6,708 bases of DNA from an uncultured Prevotellaceae bacterium (GTDB lineage: Bacteria > Bacteroidota > Bacteroidia > Bacteroidales > Bacteroidaceae): positions 1 to 6,708 of the forward strand of contig CALBJW010000053.1 in NCBI GenBank assembly GCA_937893145.1. The letters are read 5' to 3'. Below, one piece after another: positions 1 to 6,167 of the stretch. The notes below the pieces were generated by a model. That model saw nothing but the letters and a program-made list of their open reading frames with translations, ran no database searches and was not told the DNA's origin. Every line of letters starts with the position of its first letter. The first letter of the stretch is position 1. A program made the position numbers and the translations under genes.

Positions 1-3000
1 TCAAAATACTCATCAGCAGCCTCGTCCAGAGTCTGGTCGTGTACAAAGTCGTAATAGTCGTATGCCTCCTTGCTGACGGTTTGTCCATCAAGAGCCTGAC
101 AAAGCTGATGATAGAGCATGTTGACAGAGAAGCCATCGCTTATGAGGTGATGAACATCGGCAAAAAGCACAACCTGACTCTCAACCTCACAAATCTCGAA
201 GCGAAAGAGAGGGCCTTTGTTGATGTCGAATGGCTTGACGAATGTCTTCTTGTGCTCCTCACATTCGGCAACACTCATCTTGGCAACAGGTATGGTAAGC
301 TCAAAGTTCTGGATAGGCTGCTGAACGATGTCACCATTGCCGTTGGTGATGAAATGACACATCATGTAAGGATGAGCAGCAATCACCTGCTTGAGGGCAT
401 CCTGCAGTCTCTGAACAGTTACGCCCTCAGAGAAGGTAAGTACATAAGGGATGTTGTACTGAATGCCACCTGCATTTGCCATACAGTCGGTATATACACC
501 TTGCTGGGTGAAGGACAGAGGAGCTGTTGTAAGGTTCTGATGTTTTGATGTTTTAAGGTTCTGGGATTCCTCCGCATTTGATGACCTTATAACCTCACCC
601 TTCATCCAGTTGTTCAGTATCTCGTTCTCAATGCTCTGCAGCGTGCCTGCCTTGGCAAGAGTCTTTGAGTTGATCTGAATGCCGAAGCGCTTGTAGATGA
701 GGGTGGCAAGCTTGATACTTGAGATTGATGTCAATCCAACATAGCCAAGAATGTCGGTGATGCTAAACTCGTCTGTGTTGACTACCGATGCAATGATTTC
801 CTTCAATTCTGTTTCGAGTGCATTGAGCGGTGCAGCTGGTGCATCACTTGCAGCCTTCTGCTTAACCTCTGGCTTTGGCAGTGCCTTCTTATCGACCTTC
901 TGGTTTACGTTGAGTGGAATCTCTGGTATCTGTATAGTTACGGCAGGTACCATGTAAGGTGGCTTCTGTGAGAGGATAAAGCCATTGAGAGCCTGAATGT
1001 CGATTTGCTTGTCGCTCACGATGTAGGCAGCAATGTATTTGCCTCCACTCTCAAGGTCGAATGCCTGAACGGTGGCATCCTTGATGTCCTCGAAGTCACG
1101 GATGACAGCCTCTACCTCCTTGAGTTCGATGCGGAATCCACGTATCTTTACTTGTCCATCCTTACGGCCAACAAACTCAATATCACCATCCTCACGATAA
1201 CGCACAATGTCTCCAGTGCGGTAGGTGCGTACTCCTTCACCGAAGTGAACTGCATCAAACACCTCAGCAGTCTTGTCAGGGCGATTGAGATAACCGCGAC
1301 TCACTTGAGGACCAGCGATGATAAGTTCACCAGCAGCACCTACAGGCACACGTTTGCCGTGCTTGTTCACGATGTAGCATGGTGCAGTCGAGTTGCTATG
1401 ACCAATCGGTATGTTCTGTTCCTTGTGTGTCACTTCCTTCAAGGTAGCAAATACAGTACATTCAGTAGGGCCATAGAGGTTGTACATCTTGTATGTGAGA
1501 GGCACATCGATGCTCGCCATCTTCTCTCCACCCATCGACACATGTTGCAGAGTCTTATGTTCAGGGAAAGCACTGACAAACTGCTGTCCTACCTGAGTGG
1601 TGAAGAAAGCATGAGTGACATTGTTCTGTTCCAAATATGCGTTTATGGCATCAAGGTCAAGGCGTATCTCTTCAGGTATGATGACCATTGCAGCACCAGT
1701 TGTGAGTGCTGGATAAGTGTCCATCATGTTGGCATCAAATCCAAACGATGCGTATGCCGAAACCCTATGCTCAGGCTTGAGATCATAACTGTTGCGATAG
1801 AAGTCACAGAATGTCACGAGGTTTCTATGCTCAAGAATCACACCCTTTGGCACACCTGTAGAACCCGATGTGTACAGCAAGATAAACGCACTCTCAGGTC
1901 GCACCCTCCTTGAGTTTTCGTAGCGAAGCGTATCGTCTTCGTAACGAAGTGTTTCGTAGCGCAGCGTATCGTCTTCGTAGCGCAGCGTTTCGTCCTCCAA
2001 TTCATCAGTATAAATTACCTCCCCCTCATACTCATTAAGCAAAGGTCGCAAATCCCTGTCAGCGATGAGCAACTGAGCATTGCTGTCCTTAACCATGAAG
2101 TTGAGTCGTTCTTGAGGATAACTTGGGTCGAGAGGTTGGTAAGCCGCACCAGCCTTGAGTGCAGAGAGCGCACAGATAGGCATCTTCTCGCTTCGTCCGA
2201 TGATGATAGATACCACTTCAGCATTGATGCGGGAAGCGATGCGGTCTGTCATCTCATCCAGTTCGCGGTATGTTATCTTCTTGTCCTTGAATATAACCGC
2301 AATATTGTCAGGGTACTGTGCCGCCACCTTGCGGAACAACGACACCACAGTCTCGCCCTCGTTTTCGTAGCGCAGCGTATCGTCTTCGTAGCGCAGCGTT
2401 TCGTTAAAAGAATCCAACTGTCCCTTCTCCTCATCATCTACCAACTCAATATCTTCAAGACTCTCCTTCACCATCATTTCATGTAGCACCTTGTCATATG
2501 ACTTGCAGAAATGCTCAATGAGTTCGGCAGAGAACATGCCATCGTTGTAATCAACTCTGCATTTGTACTCCTTGTCGTCCTGAATCAGCTGTACGATGAA
2601 GTCAAGACCAGGAGCATGAGGCTGGAGGTCCTCCGCCTTCTGCACACGTCCATCTATGTTCAGAATGAACGAATGTAATGCTCCCTGATACACAAAACTA
2701 ACATGAGGTTCAAATCCCAAATCCTTGTTGATGTCTGCCAGGGAATAAATGGTATGCTTGCGAGTCTCCTTTATCTGAGTCGATGTCTGCTTGATGAGTT
2801 CTGCTACGGATTGAGTCTTGCGGAAGTCGTGCGACACAGGGAAGGTCTTCACCATCATTGTCACCGCATCACGAGTCGCCTTGTCACTACGTCCGTGGAA
2901 CGCTGTGGCATATATTATCTCTTCGTTTGCTGTGAAGTTGGCAAGTGTATAACCAAAGGCTGCAGTGAAAGGAATACTAATGCTTACGCCGTGCTTCTCG

Positions 3001-3674
3001 CAGAAGGCTTTCACCTCCTCCTCACTGATGCTTACTGCATGGTCGGTGATAATCCACTTTCCATCATTCTTCTCGAAAACATCGGAAATAGGCATAGAAT
3101 CCACTTCGCACATCGCTCCAAATTCCTTCTCGTGCCATTCCTTCGCAGCCACAAAAGCATCAGTGTTTCGTTGTTCTTCCTCCTCGATGGCTATAGCAAA
3201 ACCATCCTTACCTTCAGGAGTGAGTCCCTCACCACGATAAGCAGCGTTGAGGTCGTTTGAAAAGGCTTCGAACGACATACCATCGAATATGATATGGTGG
3301 AAACTCATATAGAAATACGCTCTCTCGCCTACCTTGTATATTACAAGACGGTAGAGTCGCTCGTTAAGCATATCATATCTGCCACCGAGTTCAGCCCTGA
3401 CAGCCTCGATGCTCTCAGCCTCACGAATCTCCACACAAGGAGCATCGCCGCTATGGTCCTCCATACGTATTTCGCCCTCATCGTTCTGTATGAGTCTCGA
3501 CTTCACGTAAGGGTGATTATCTATCACCTGCTCAAGAGCCGTTTTAAGTCTGTCCACCTCAATCTTCTCATCGAGGTGGTAAAGCATGTCGATATTGTAT
3601 GCCTCGTTACCCTCAGCAGCGGATTCTGCGAGGAATATGCCGAGTTGTGTCTTGGTTATCGGATAATTTTCCAT
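1..3674 (-). CDS. Nonribosomal peptide synthetase, C-A-T-C order, 3' end outside window
   Basis: Multimodular enzyme that activates an amino acid as its adenylate, loads it on a carrier and condenses it into a peptide; presumably cytoplasmic. There are 1224 codons visible with no stop. The first condensation domain spans about residues 1-420 and has an intact HHIIFDG motif (His126, His127, Asp131). The adenylation domain spans about 440-940: ITYREL, LKAGAAYQPLD (506), LLYTSGSTGVPKG (599-611), FDANMM (Asp647), NLYGPTE (Tyr734), YRTGD (818), GRKDGQVKIRG (836), and the catalytic lysine in NQKVDKKALP (Lys926). The carrier domain spans about 955-1020, with GLTSIS and probable phosphopantetheine Ser983. 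A second condensation domain starts near PLSFTQQG (1052) and has HHLISDG (His1175, Asp1180). The start is the ATG beginning MENYPITKTQLG, where family homology begins; no clear Shine-Dalgarno precedes it. In-frame repeats lie at residues 425-438, 561-587 and 1038-1050. Any further modules and the release domain are off the left edge. Product unknown. Confidence 0.95.
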   Translation of the reverse strand, partial: MENYPITKTQLGIFLAESAAEGNEAYNIDMLYHLDEKIEVDRLKTALEQVIDNHPYVKSRLIQNDEGEIRMEDHSGDAPCVEIREAESIEAVRAELGGRYDMLNERLYRLVIYKVGERAYFYMSFHHIIFDGMSFEAFSNDLNAAYRGEGLTPEGKDGFAIAIEEEEQRNTDAFVAAKEWHEKEFGAMCEVDSMPISDVFEKNDGKWIITDHAVSISEEEVKAFCEKHGVSISIPFTAAFGYTLANFTANEEIIYATAFHGRSDKATRDAVTMMVKTFPVSHDFRKTQSVAELIKQTSTQIKETRKHTIYSLADINKDLGFEPHVSFVYQGALHSFILNIDGRVQKAEDLQPHAPGLDFIVQLIQDDKEYKCRVDYNDGMFSAELIEHFCKSYDKVLHEMMVKESLEDIELVDDEEKGQLDSFNETLRYEDDTLRYENEGETVVSLFRKVAAQYPDNIAVIFKDKKITYRELDEMTDRIASRINAEVVSIIIGRSEKMPICALSALKAGAAYQPLDPSYPQERLNFMVKDSNAQLLIADRDLRPLLNEYEGEVIYTDELEDETLRYEDDTLRYETLRYEDDTLRYENSRRVRPESAFILLYTSGSTGVPKGVILEHRNLVTFCDFYRNSYDLKPEHRVSAYASFGFDANMMDTYPALTTGAAMVIIPEEIRLDLDAINAYLEQNNVTHAFFTTQVGQQFVSAFPEHKTLQHVSMGGEKMASIDVPLTYKMYNLYGPTECTVFATLKEVTHKEQNIPIGHSNSTAPCYIVNKHGKRVPVGAAGELIIAGPQVSRGYLNRPDKTAEVFDAVHFGEGVRTYRTGDIVRYREDGDIEFVGRKDGQVKIRGFRIELKEVEAVIRDFEDIKDATVQAFDLESGGKYIAAYIVSDKQIDIQALNGFILSQKPPYMVPAVTIQIPEIPLNVNQKVDKKALPKPEVKQKAASDAPAAPLNALETELKEIIASVVNTDEFSITDILGYVGLTSISSIKLATLIYKRFGIQINSKTLAKAGTLQSIENEILNNWMKGEVIRSSNAEESQNLKTSKHQNLTTAPLSFTQQGVYTDCMANAGGIQYNIPYVLTFSEGVTVQRLQDALKQVIAAHPYMMCHFITNGNGDIVQQPIQNFELTIPVAKMSVAECEEHKKTFVKPFDINKGPLFRFEICEVESQVVLFADVHHLISDGFSVNMLYHQLCQALDGQTVSKEAYDYYDFVHDQTLDEAADEYF
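530..563 (-). repeat. Short coding repeat in the carrier-condensation linker of the NRPS
   Basis: The 10-base word TAAGGTTCTG occurs at 530-539 and 554-563, exactly 24 bases apart. Between the copies is a doubled GATGTTTT-like word. Read on the minus strand it gives QNLKTSKH followed by QNLTT (residues 1038-1050). This falls in the linker after the carrier domain and just before the second condensation domain begins at PLSFTQQG. The spacing is a multiple of three, so the reading frame is kept. The tract is low-complexity and polar, as expected of a tolerated linker insertion. Confidence 0.7.
1915..1993 (-). repeat. TLRYEDD coding tandem repeat inside the adenylation domain
   Basis: Two roughly 43-base copies lie head to tail and overlap by about five bases. 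The copy at 1951-1993 is built from two near-identical 21-base units; the copy at 1915-1957 is the same sequence with four substitutions. On the minus strand they encode residues 561-587, reading DETLRYEDDTLRYE then TLRYEDDTLRYEN. The tract lies in the loop between core motifs A2 (residue 506) and A3 (residue 599), just before the LLYTSGSTG nucleotide-binding loop. Its removal would leave an ordinary adenylation domain, so it appears to be an insertion that was accommodated. Bases 1952-1993 are identical to 2363-2404. Confidence 0.9.
2362..2404 (-). repeat. TLRYEDD coding repeat in the condensation-adenylation linker
   Basis: Single copy of the same 43-base repeat found at 1915-1993. Bases 2363-2404 are an exact 42-base match to 1952-1993 in the same orientation and reading frame. 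It encodes ETLRYEDDTLRYEN (residues 425-438), lying between the end of the first condensation domain (EEKGQLDSFN) and the start of the adenylation domain (VVSLFRKVAAQYPD). This junction normally varies in length among NRPSs, so an insertion here should be structurally harmless. Confidence 0.9.
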
Positions 3675-3705
3675 AAATAGCAGTTCAAGAATATTTGTAT
3701 ATTTG

Positions 3706-3925
3706 TCAAGAATTATAGAATTAGAGAATTTTTCGCCTTTAGGCAATTATAACGGGTATCATTTGATTTGATAAGATTTTTCATGCCTTAGGCATGGATA
3801 ACCTACCGGATGGCTTCTAAAAGCAAAGCTTTTGAAAATTCTTATTAAATCAAAGCCCCCGTAAGATTAAAATTAACTCCCCTTCGGTCGTTGAGCTAAA
3901 GGTTCTCTAATTCTCTAATTCTTGA
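3706..3925. repeat. 220-bp nested inverted-repeat element (MITE-like or structured leader RNA)
   Basis: Fills most of the 288-base gap between the STAS gene and the NRPS. The outer arms, 3706-3728 and 3903-3925, are 23 bases each and match as inverted repeats at 22 of 23 positions; they are built on repeats of an AGAGAATT-type word. An inner pair, 3762-3783 and 3833-3854, matches at 20 of 22 positions, and one mismatch would be a G-U pair in RNA. A short ACGGG/CCCGT pair (3752-3756 with 3858-3862) lies between them. Three small hairpins sit inside: GCC-TTTA-GGC (3735-3744), CATGCC-TTA-GGCATG (3782-3796) and AAAAGC-AAA-GCTTTT (3819-3833). No open reading frame was recognised in it. No target-site duplication is clear, although TCAAGAAT occurs at both 3684 and 3706. 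It could be a non-autonomous mobile element or a folded 5' leader of the NRPS message. Confidence 0.75.
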
Positions 3926-3962
3926 TAAAAAAAATAAATTAACTCACTAACTTAGTACAATT
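3926..3962 (-). terminator. Possible weak terminator after the STAS gene
   Basis: Just past the STAS stop codon the minus strand carries a short ACTA-AGT-TAGT stem, then an AT-rich stretch with a run of eight T. The stem has only four A-T/T-A-rich pairs, and the T run begins well after it, so this is a poor intrinsic terminator. If it does not work, the NRPS could be transcribed together with the phosphatase and STAS genes. Confidence 0.2.
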
Positions 3963-4265
3963 TTATTTGATTATAAACATTTTGTCGAAATGAGTTATTG
4001 CCAGCACCTCCATGATGTTGTCATTCACATTGAGGAGAGTGACCTTTGTGCCATGAGTGGCAGAAGCCTTGCGTATGCGGAGAAGCATACGAAGTCCCGA
4101 ACTGGCTATGTAATCCAATCCCTTGCAGTCGATAGTGATAGGAGTAGAGGCTTTATCCTCCAGTTCCTTTATCTGTGGTTCCACTGTTGTTGAAGCAAGT
4201 GTGTCGAGGCTTCCGTTGAAGATAGCAAGGATGCCCTCTGTGCCGTTCTGAATAGTAATTTCCAT
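3963..4265 (-). CDS. STAS-domain anti-sigma factor antagonist (SpoIIAA/RsbV-like)
   Basis: A 100-residue single-domain cytoplasmic protein, the usual size for the SpoIIAA/RsbV family. These proteins bind a kinase/anti-sigma partner when unphosphorylated and are released when phosphorylated on a serine. The signature is TIDCKGLDYIASSGLRMLL (about residues 44-62); Ser56, the residue just before GLR, is the likely phosphorylation site by comparison with Ser58 of Bacillus SpoIIAA. The C-terminal IMEVLAITHFDKMFII matches the family's final helix and strand. The ATG at 4265 follows AAGGACA closely. The gene starts 37 bases after the phosphatase stop, on the same strand, so the two are probably cotranscribed and the phosphatase is its likely activator. 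No partner kinase is visible. The biological output is unknown. Confidence 0.92.
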   Translation of the reverse strand: MEITIQNGTEGILAIFNGSLDTLASTTVEPQIKELEDKASTPITIDCKGLDYIASSGLRMLLRIRKASATHGTKVTLLNVNDNIMEVLAITHFDKMFIIK

Positions 4266-4302
4266 TGTCCTTGAATATGTTTGATGTTTTTTATTTTTTT
4301 TC

Positions 4303-5958
4303 TTATTGTTTCACAAACTTCACTCCCACCATCGTGATGTCATCACTCTGCTCAGCCCCATCAGCATGTGTGTGAATACGCTGTAGCAAAGCATTGATGA
4401 TAGCTTCAGGAGTGTCGCACGAAGCCGAAGTCTTTAAGGTCTCAGCATCTCCGAGCAGTTCACCCTTTGCATTCGCAGCCTCAGTCACTCCATCAGTATA
4501 AAGCAGAAGGAGGTCCTTGTCATGCATCTCAGTGTGGCAAACCTCAAATTCTGCCTCGTCCCACACACCGAGAGGCATGTTTTCCGCCGTTGGGAAGAAC
4601 CGTGCTTCCCCTCCGCTCACCATGATAGGGGAGTTGTGGCCAGCATTGCAGTATTCCATTTCTCCAGTCTTCAAGTTAAGGCGACCGAAGAAGAAGGTCA
4701 CGAACATACACGAATCATTGTCCGTGCAGAGCGAGAGGTTGATTCTCTGCATTGCTTCACTTGTAGGCAGCGATGATGCCACACTGCGGAAGAGGTAGTG
4801 GGTGGCAGACATGAAGAGTGATGCCTGAGTGCCCTTACCACTCACGTCGCCTATGCAGAAATACAGTTCGTCGTTGTTTATGAAGTAATCGTAGAGGTCA
4901 CCCCCCACGTTGCGGGCAGGGTGCAGACAGGCATAAATGTCGATGTCGCCTCGCTCTGGGAATGGAGGAAACGTATGTGGCACAAGTTCCCTCTGAGTCT
5001 TGGCAGCCGAATCCATTTCGTGCTCCATGATGGCGTTCTTCGTCTCCGTCTCGTTTTGCTTCTTCATGAAAGGTTGTGCCACGTACTTCACCACAAGAGT
5101 CACCGCTATGCACAGAGACACTAACAATACCAGCATCAGCACACCAATATTCAGCAGCACCTCGTTAACCCTGTCGCTGACCACATGTCGGTCGATGGAG
5201 AACACGAAGGTCCATCCAAAACGCTCCACATCCGTACTCTTCGTTATCAGGTACTCAGGTTCCAACTGCTTGATATAATCGTCATGATCCACGATGGTGT
5301 CACCGCTTGCAGTGATTATCGCCACGTCTATATCTCTGCTCGCCTTATATCTGCTGACAATGTTACCCAACCATTTCTCCAGAAGCGAAGAGAACACGAT
5401 GCCCACCTTCTCGCCCCTCTGATTAATGATAGACACACAGTATCCGAGAGCCTTATTGTCCGAAAAGTTCTGCACCCGGAACGGATTGCTCCATGCACAG
5501 GAGTCGATTCCAATCATATTGTTCAGTATAGGGTAACTGTCGCTCTCCACCGTGTTGTAAATATCATCGAGCAGCACATTCTTCCTCTCATCATAATGCG
5601 CACATCGGTCGCGAAATTTCTTCTCCCCATCAGGCAGTTCCTCAAACGTCACGATAGATATGGCATCGATACATTCCATGCCCACCAGAGTGCGGCACAA
5701 GATGGAGTCCACCACCTCAGGCGACTCCGTGAAGTCGGTCATTATCTTGCCTATCGTCTTCGTGGCATATTCCACACGTGAGAGTCGAGTGCTGATGTTC
5801 GACACCGTAGTCTCGATATCGTCCTCCAGGGCATCCCTTATCTCCGCCTCAAAATCCCTGCGAACCGTAGATGCCACAAACCAGAGTATGGCGGAAGAGA
5901 TAATAACCACAGCCGCCAAAACCCATAATGTCATCTGAAGTTGTAAACCTTTTTTCAT
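4303..5958 (-). CDS. Membrane-bound PP2C-type serine phosphatase (SpoIIE/RsbU family) with periplasmic sensor
   Basis: Dephosphorylates a phosphoserine protein, most likely the STAS antagonist encoded next. Residue numbers count from the upstream ATG at 5964. A first membrane segment (about 11-32) and a second (about 270-292) enclose roughly 235 periplasmic residues. That region's C-terminal half (GYCVSIINQRGEKVGIVFSS, then AIITASGDTIVDHD) resembles Cache-type ligand-binding domains; it has cysteines at 90, 98, 121, 156 and 176. A helical linker (about 302-330) with AAKTQRELVPHTFPP leads into the phosphatase domain (about 340-552). Motifs present are NVGGDLYDYF (Asp355), CIGDVSGKG (Asp373), FVTFFFGRLN, NAGHNSP, MPLGVW, LLYTDGVTEA (Asp491) and SDDITMVGVKF (Asp541/542), so the metal-binding aspartates are intact. 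The MKKG start at 5958 is preferred: AAAGGA lies about five bases upstream of it but touches the alternative ATG at 5964. No complete HAMP domain is evident. Confidence 0.93.
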   Translation of the reverse strand: MKKGLQLQMTLWVLAAVVIISSAILWFVASTVRRDFEAEIRDALEDDIETTVSNISTRLSRVEYATKTIGKIMTDFTESPEVVDSILCRTLVGMECIDAISIVTFEELPDGEKKFRDRCAHYDERKNVLLDDIYNTVESDSYPILNNMIGIDSCAWSNPFRVQNFSDNKALGYCVSIINQRGEKVGIVFSSLLEKWLGNIVSRYKASRDIDVAIITASGDTIVDHDDYIKQLEPEYLITKSTDVERFGWTFVFSIDRHVVSDRVNEVLLNIGVLMLVLLVSLCIAVTLVVKYVAQPFMKKQNETETKNAIMEHEMDSAAKTQRELVPHTFPPFPERGDIDIYACLHPARNVGGDLYDYFINNDELYFCIGDVSGKGTQASLFMSATHYLFRSVASSLPTSEAMQRINLSLCTDNDSCMFVTFFFGRLNLKTGEMEYCNAGHNSPIMVSGGEARFFPTAENMPLGVWDEAEFEVCHTEMHDKDLLLLYTDGVTEAANAKGELLGDAETLKTSASCDTPEAIINALLQRIHTHADGAEQSDDITMVGVKFVKQ

Positions 5959-6007
5959 ATACATCCTTTGTTCCCTATTGCTCGTATATATAATTCTTTT
6001 TCATATA

Positions 6008-6047
6008 GTTGTCGCAAAGATACAAAAGTTGTCGCAAAGACACAAAA
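6008..6047. repeat. 20-bp tandem duplication over the phosphatase promoter
   Basis: Two adjacent 20-base units, 6008-6027 and 6028-6047, both begin GTTGTCGCAAAGA on the plus strand and differ at one base (T in the first, C in the second). That difference decides which copy carries the -7 motif: the first unit reads TATCTTTG on the minus strand, the second TGTCTTTG. Confidence 0.85.
6015..6046 (-). promoter_or_regulatory. Bacteroidetes-type promoter for the phosphatase-STAS genes
   Basis: On the minus strand TTTG (6046-6043) is followed after 20 bases by TATCTTTG (6022-6015). This fits the Bacteroidetes housekeeping consensus of TTTG at -33 and TAnnTTTG at -7. Transcription would start a few bases further on, around 6005-6012, giving an untranslated leader of roughly 50 bases before the start codon at 5958. 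The pattern match is direct; activity is inferred. Confidence 0.7.
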
Positions 6048-6102
6048 AAAACTTGCAAAACGTCCATTATTATGATAAATATCCGCCTTGCAAGCTATGT
6101 CA

Positions 6103-6129
6103 TGGCAAATAATGTCTATATTTATGCCA
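6103..6129 (-). terminator. Weak hairpin downstream of the lipoprotein gene
   Basis: TGGCA (6103-6107) and TGCCA (6125-6129) form an imperfect stem that extends into AT pairs with one bulge. It lies about 40 bases past the lipoprotein stop and upstream of the phosphatase promoter, where a terminator would be expected. There is no strong T run after it on the minus strand, so the role is uncertain. The rest of 5965-6167 holds only the promoter and its duplication. Confidence 0.25.
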
Positions 6130-6167
6130 ATTTTCTATTTCTTTATTGTGAAAGGGTGGGGAGGAGA

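Noticed and set aside
1005..1913. 302-residue plus-strand open frame, and other long plus-strand frames over the NRPS (39-548, 2703-3260, 3294-3680)
   Set aside because: They lie antisense to a continuous minus-strand frame carrying every NRPS core motif. Their translations show no recognisable domain; they are codon-bias shadows.
1915..2404. CRISPR array from the regularly repeated 21-base units
   Set aside because: Units are contiguous, in frame and without unique spacers, inside a coding gene.
3706..3925. Group II intron or known riboswitch
   Set aside because: No domain V-like hairpin, no intron-encoded protein and no recognisable riboswitch core; only the generic nested fold can be supported.
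5185..5781. 198-residue plus-strand open frame over the phosphatase sensor region
   Set aside because: Antisense to the clearly conserved phosphatase; the translation is rich in His and Arg with no domain pattern.
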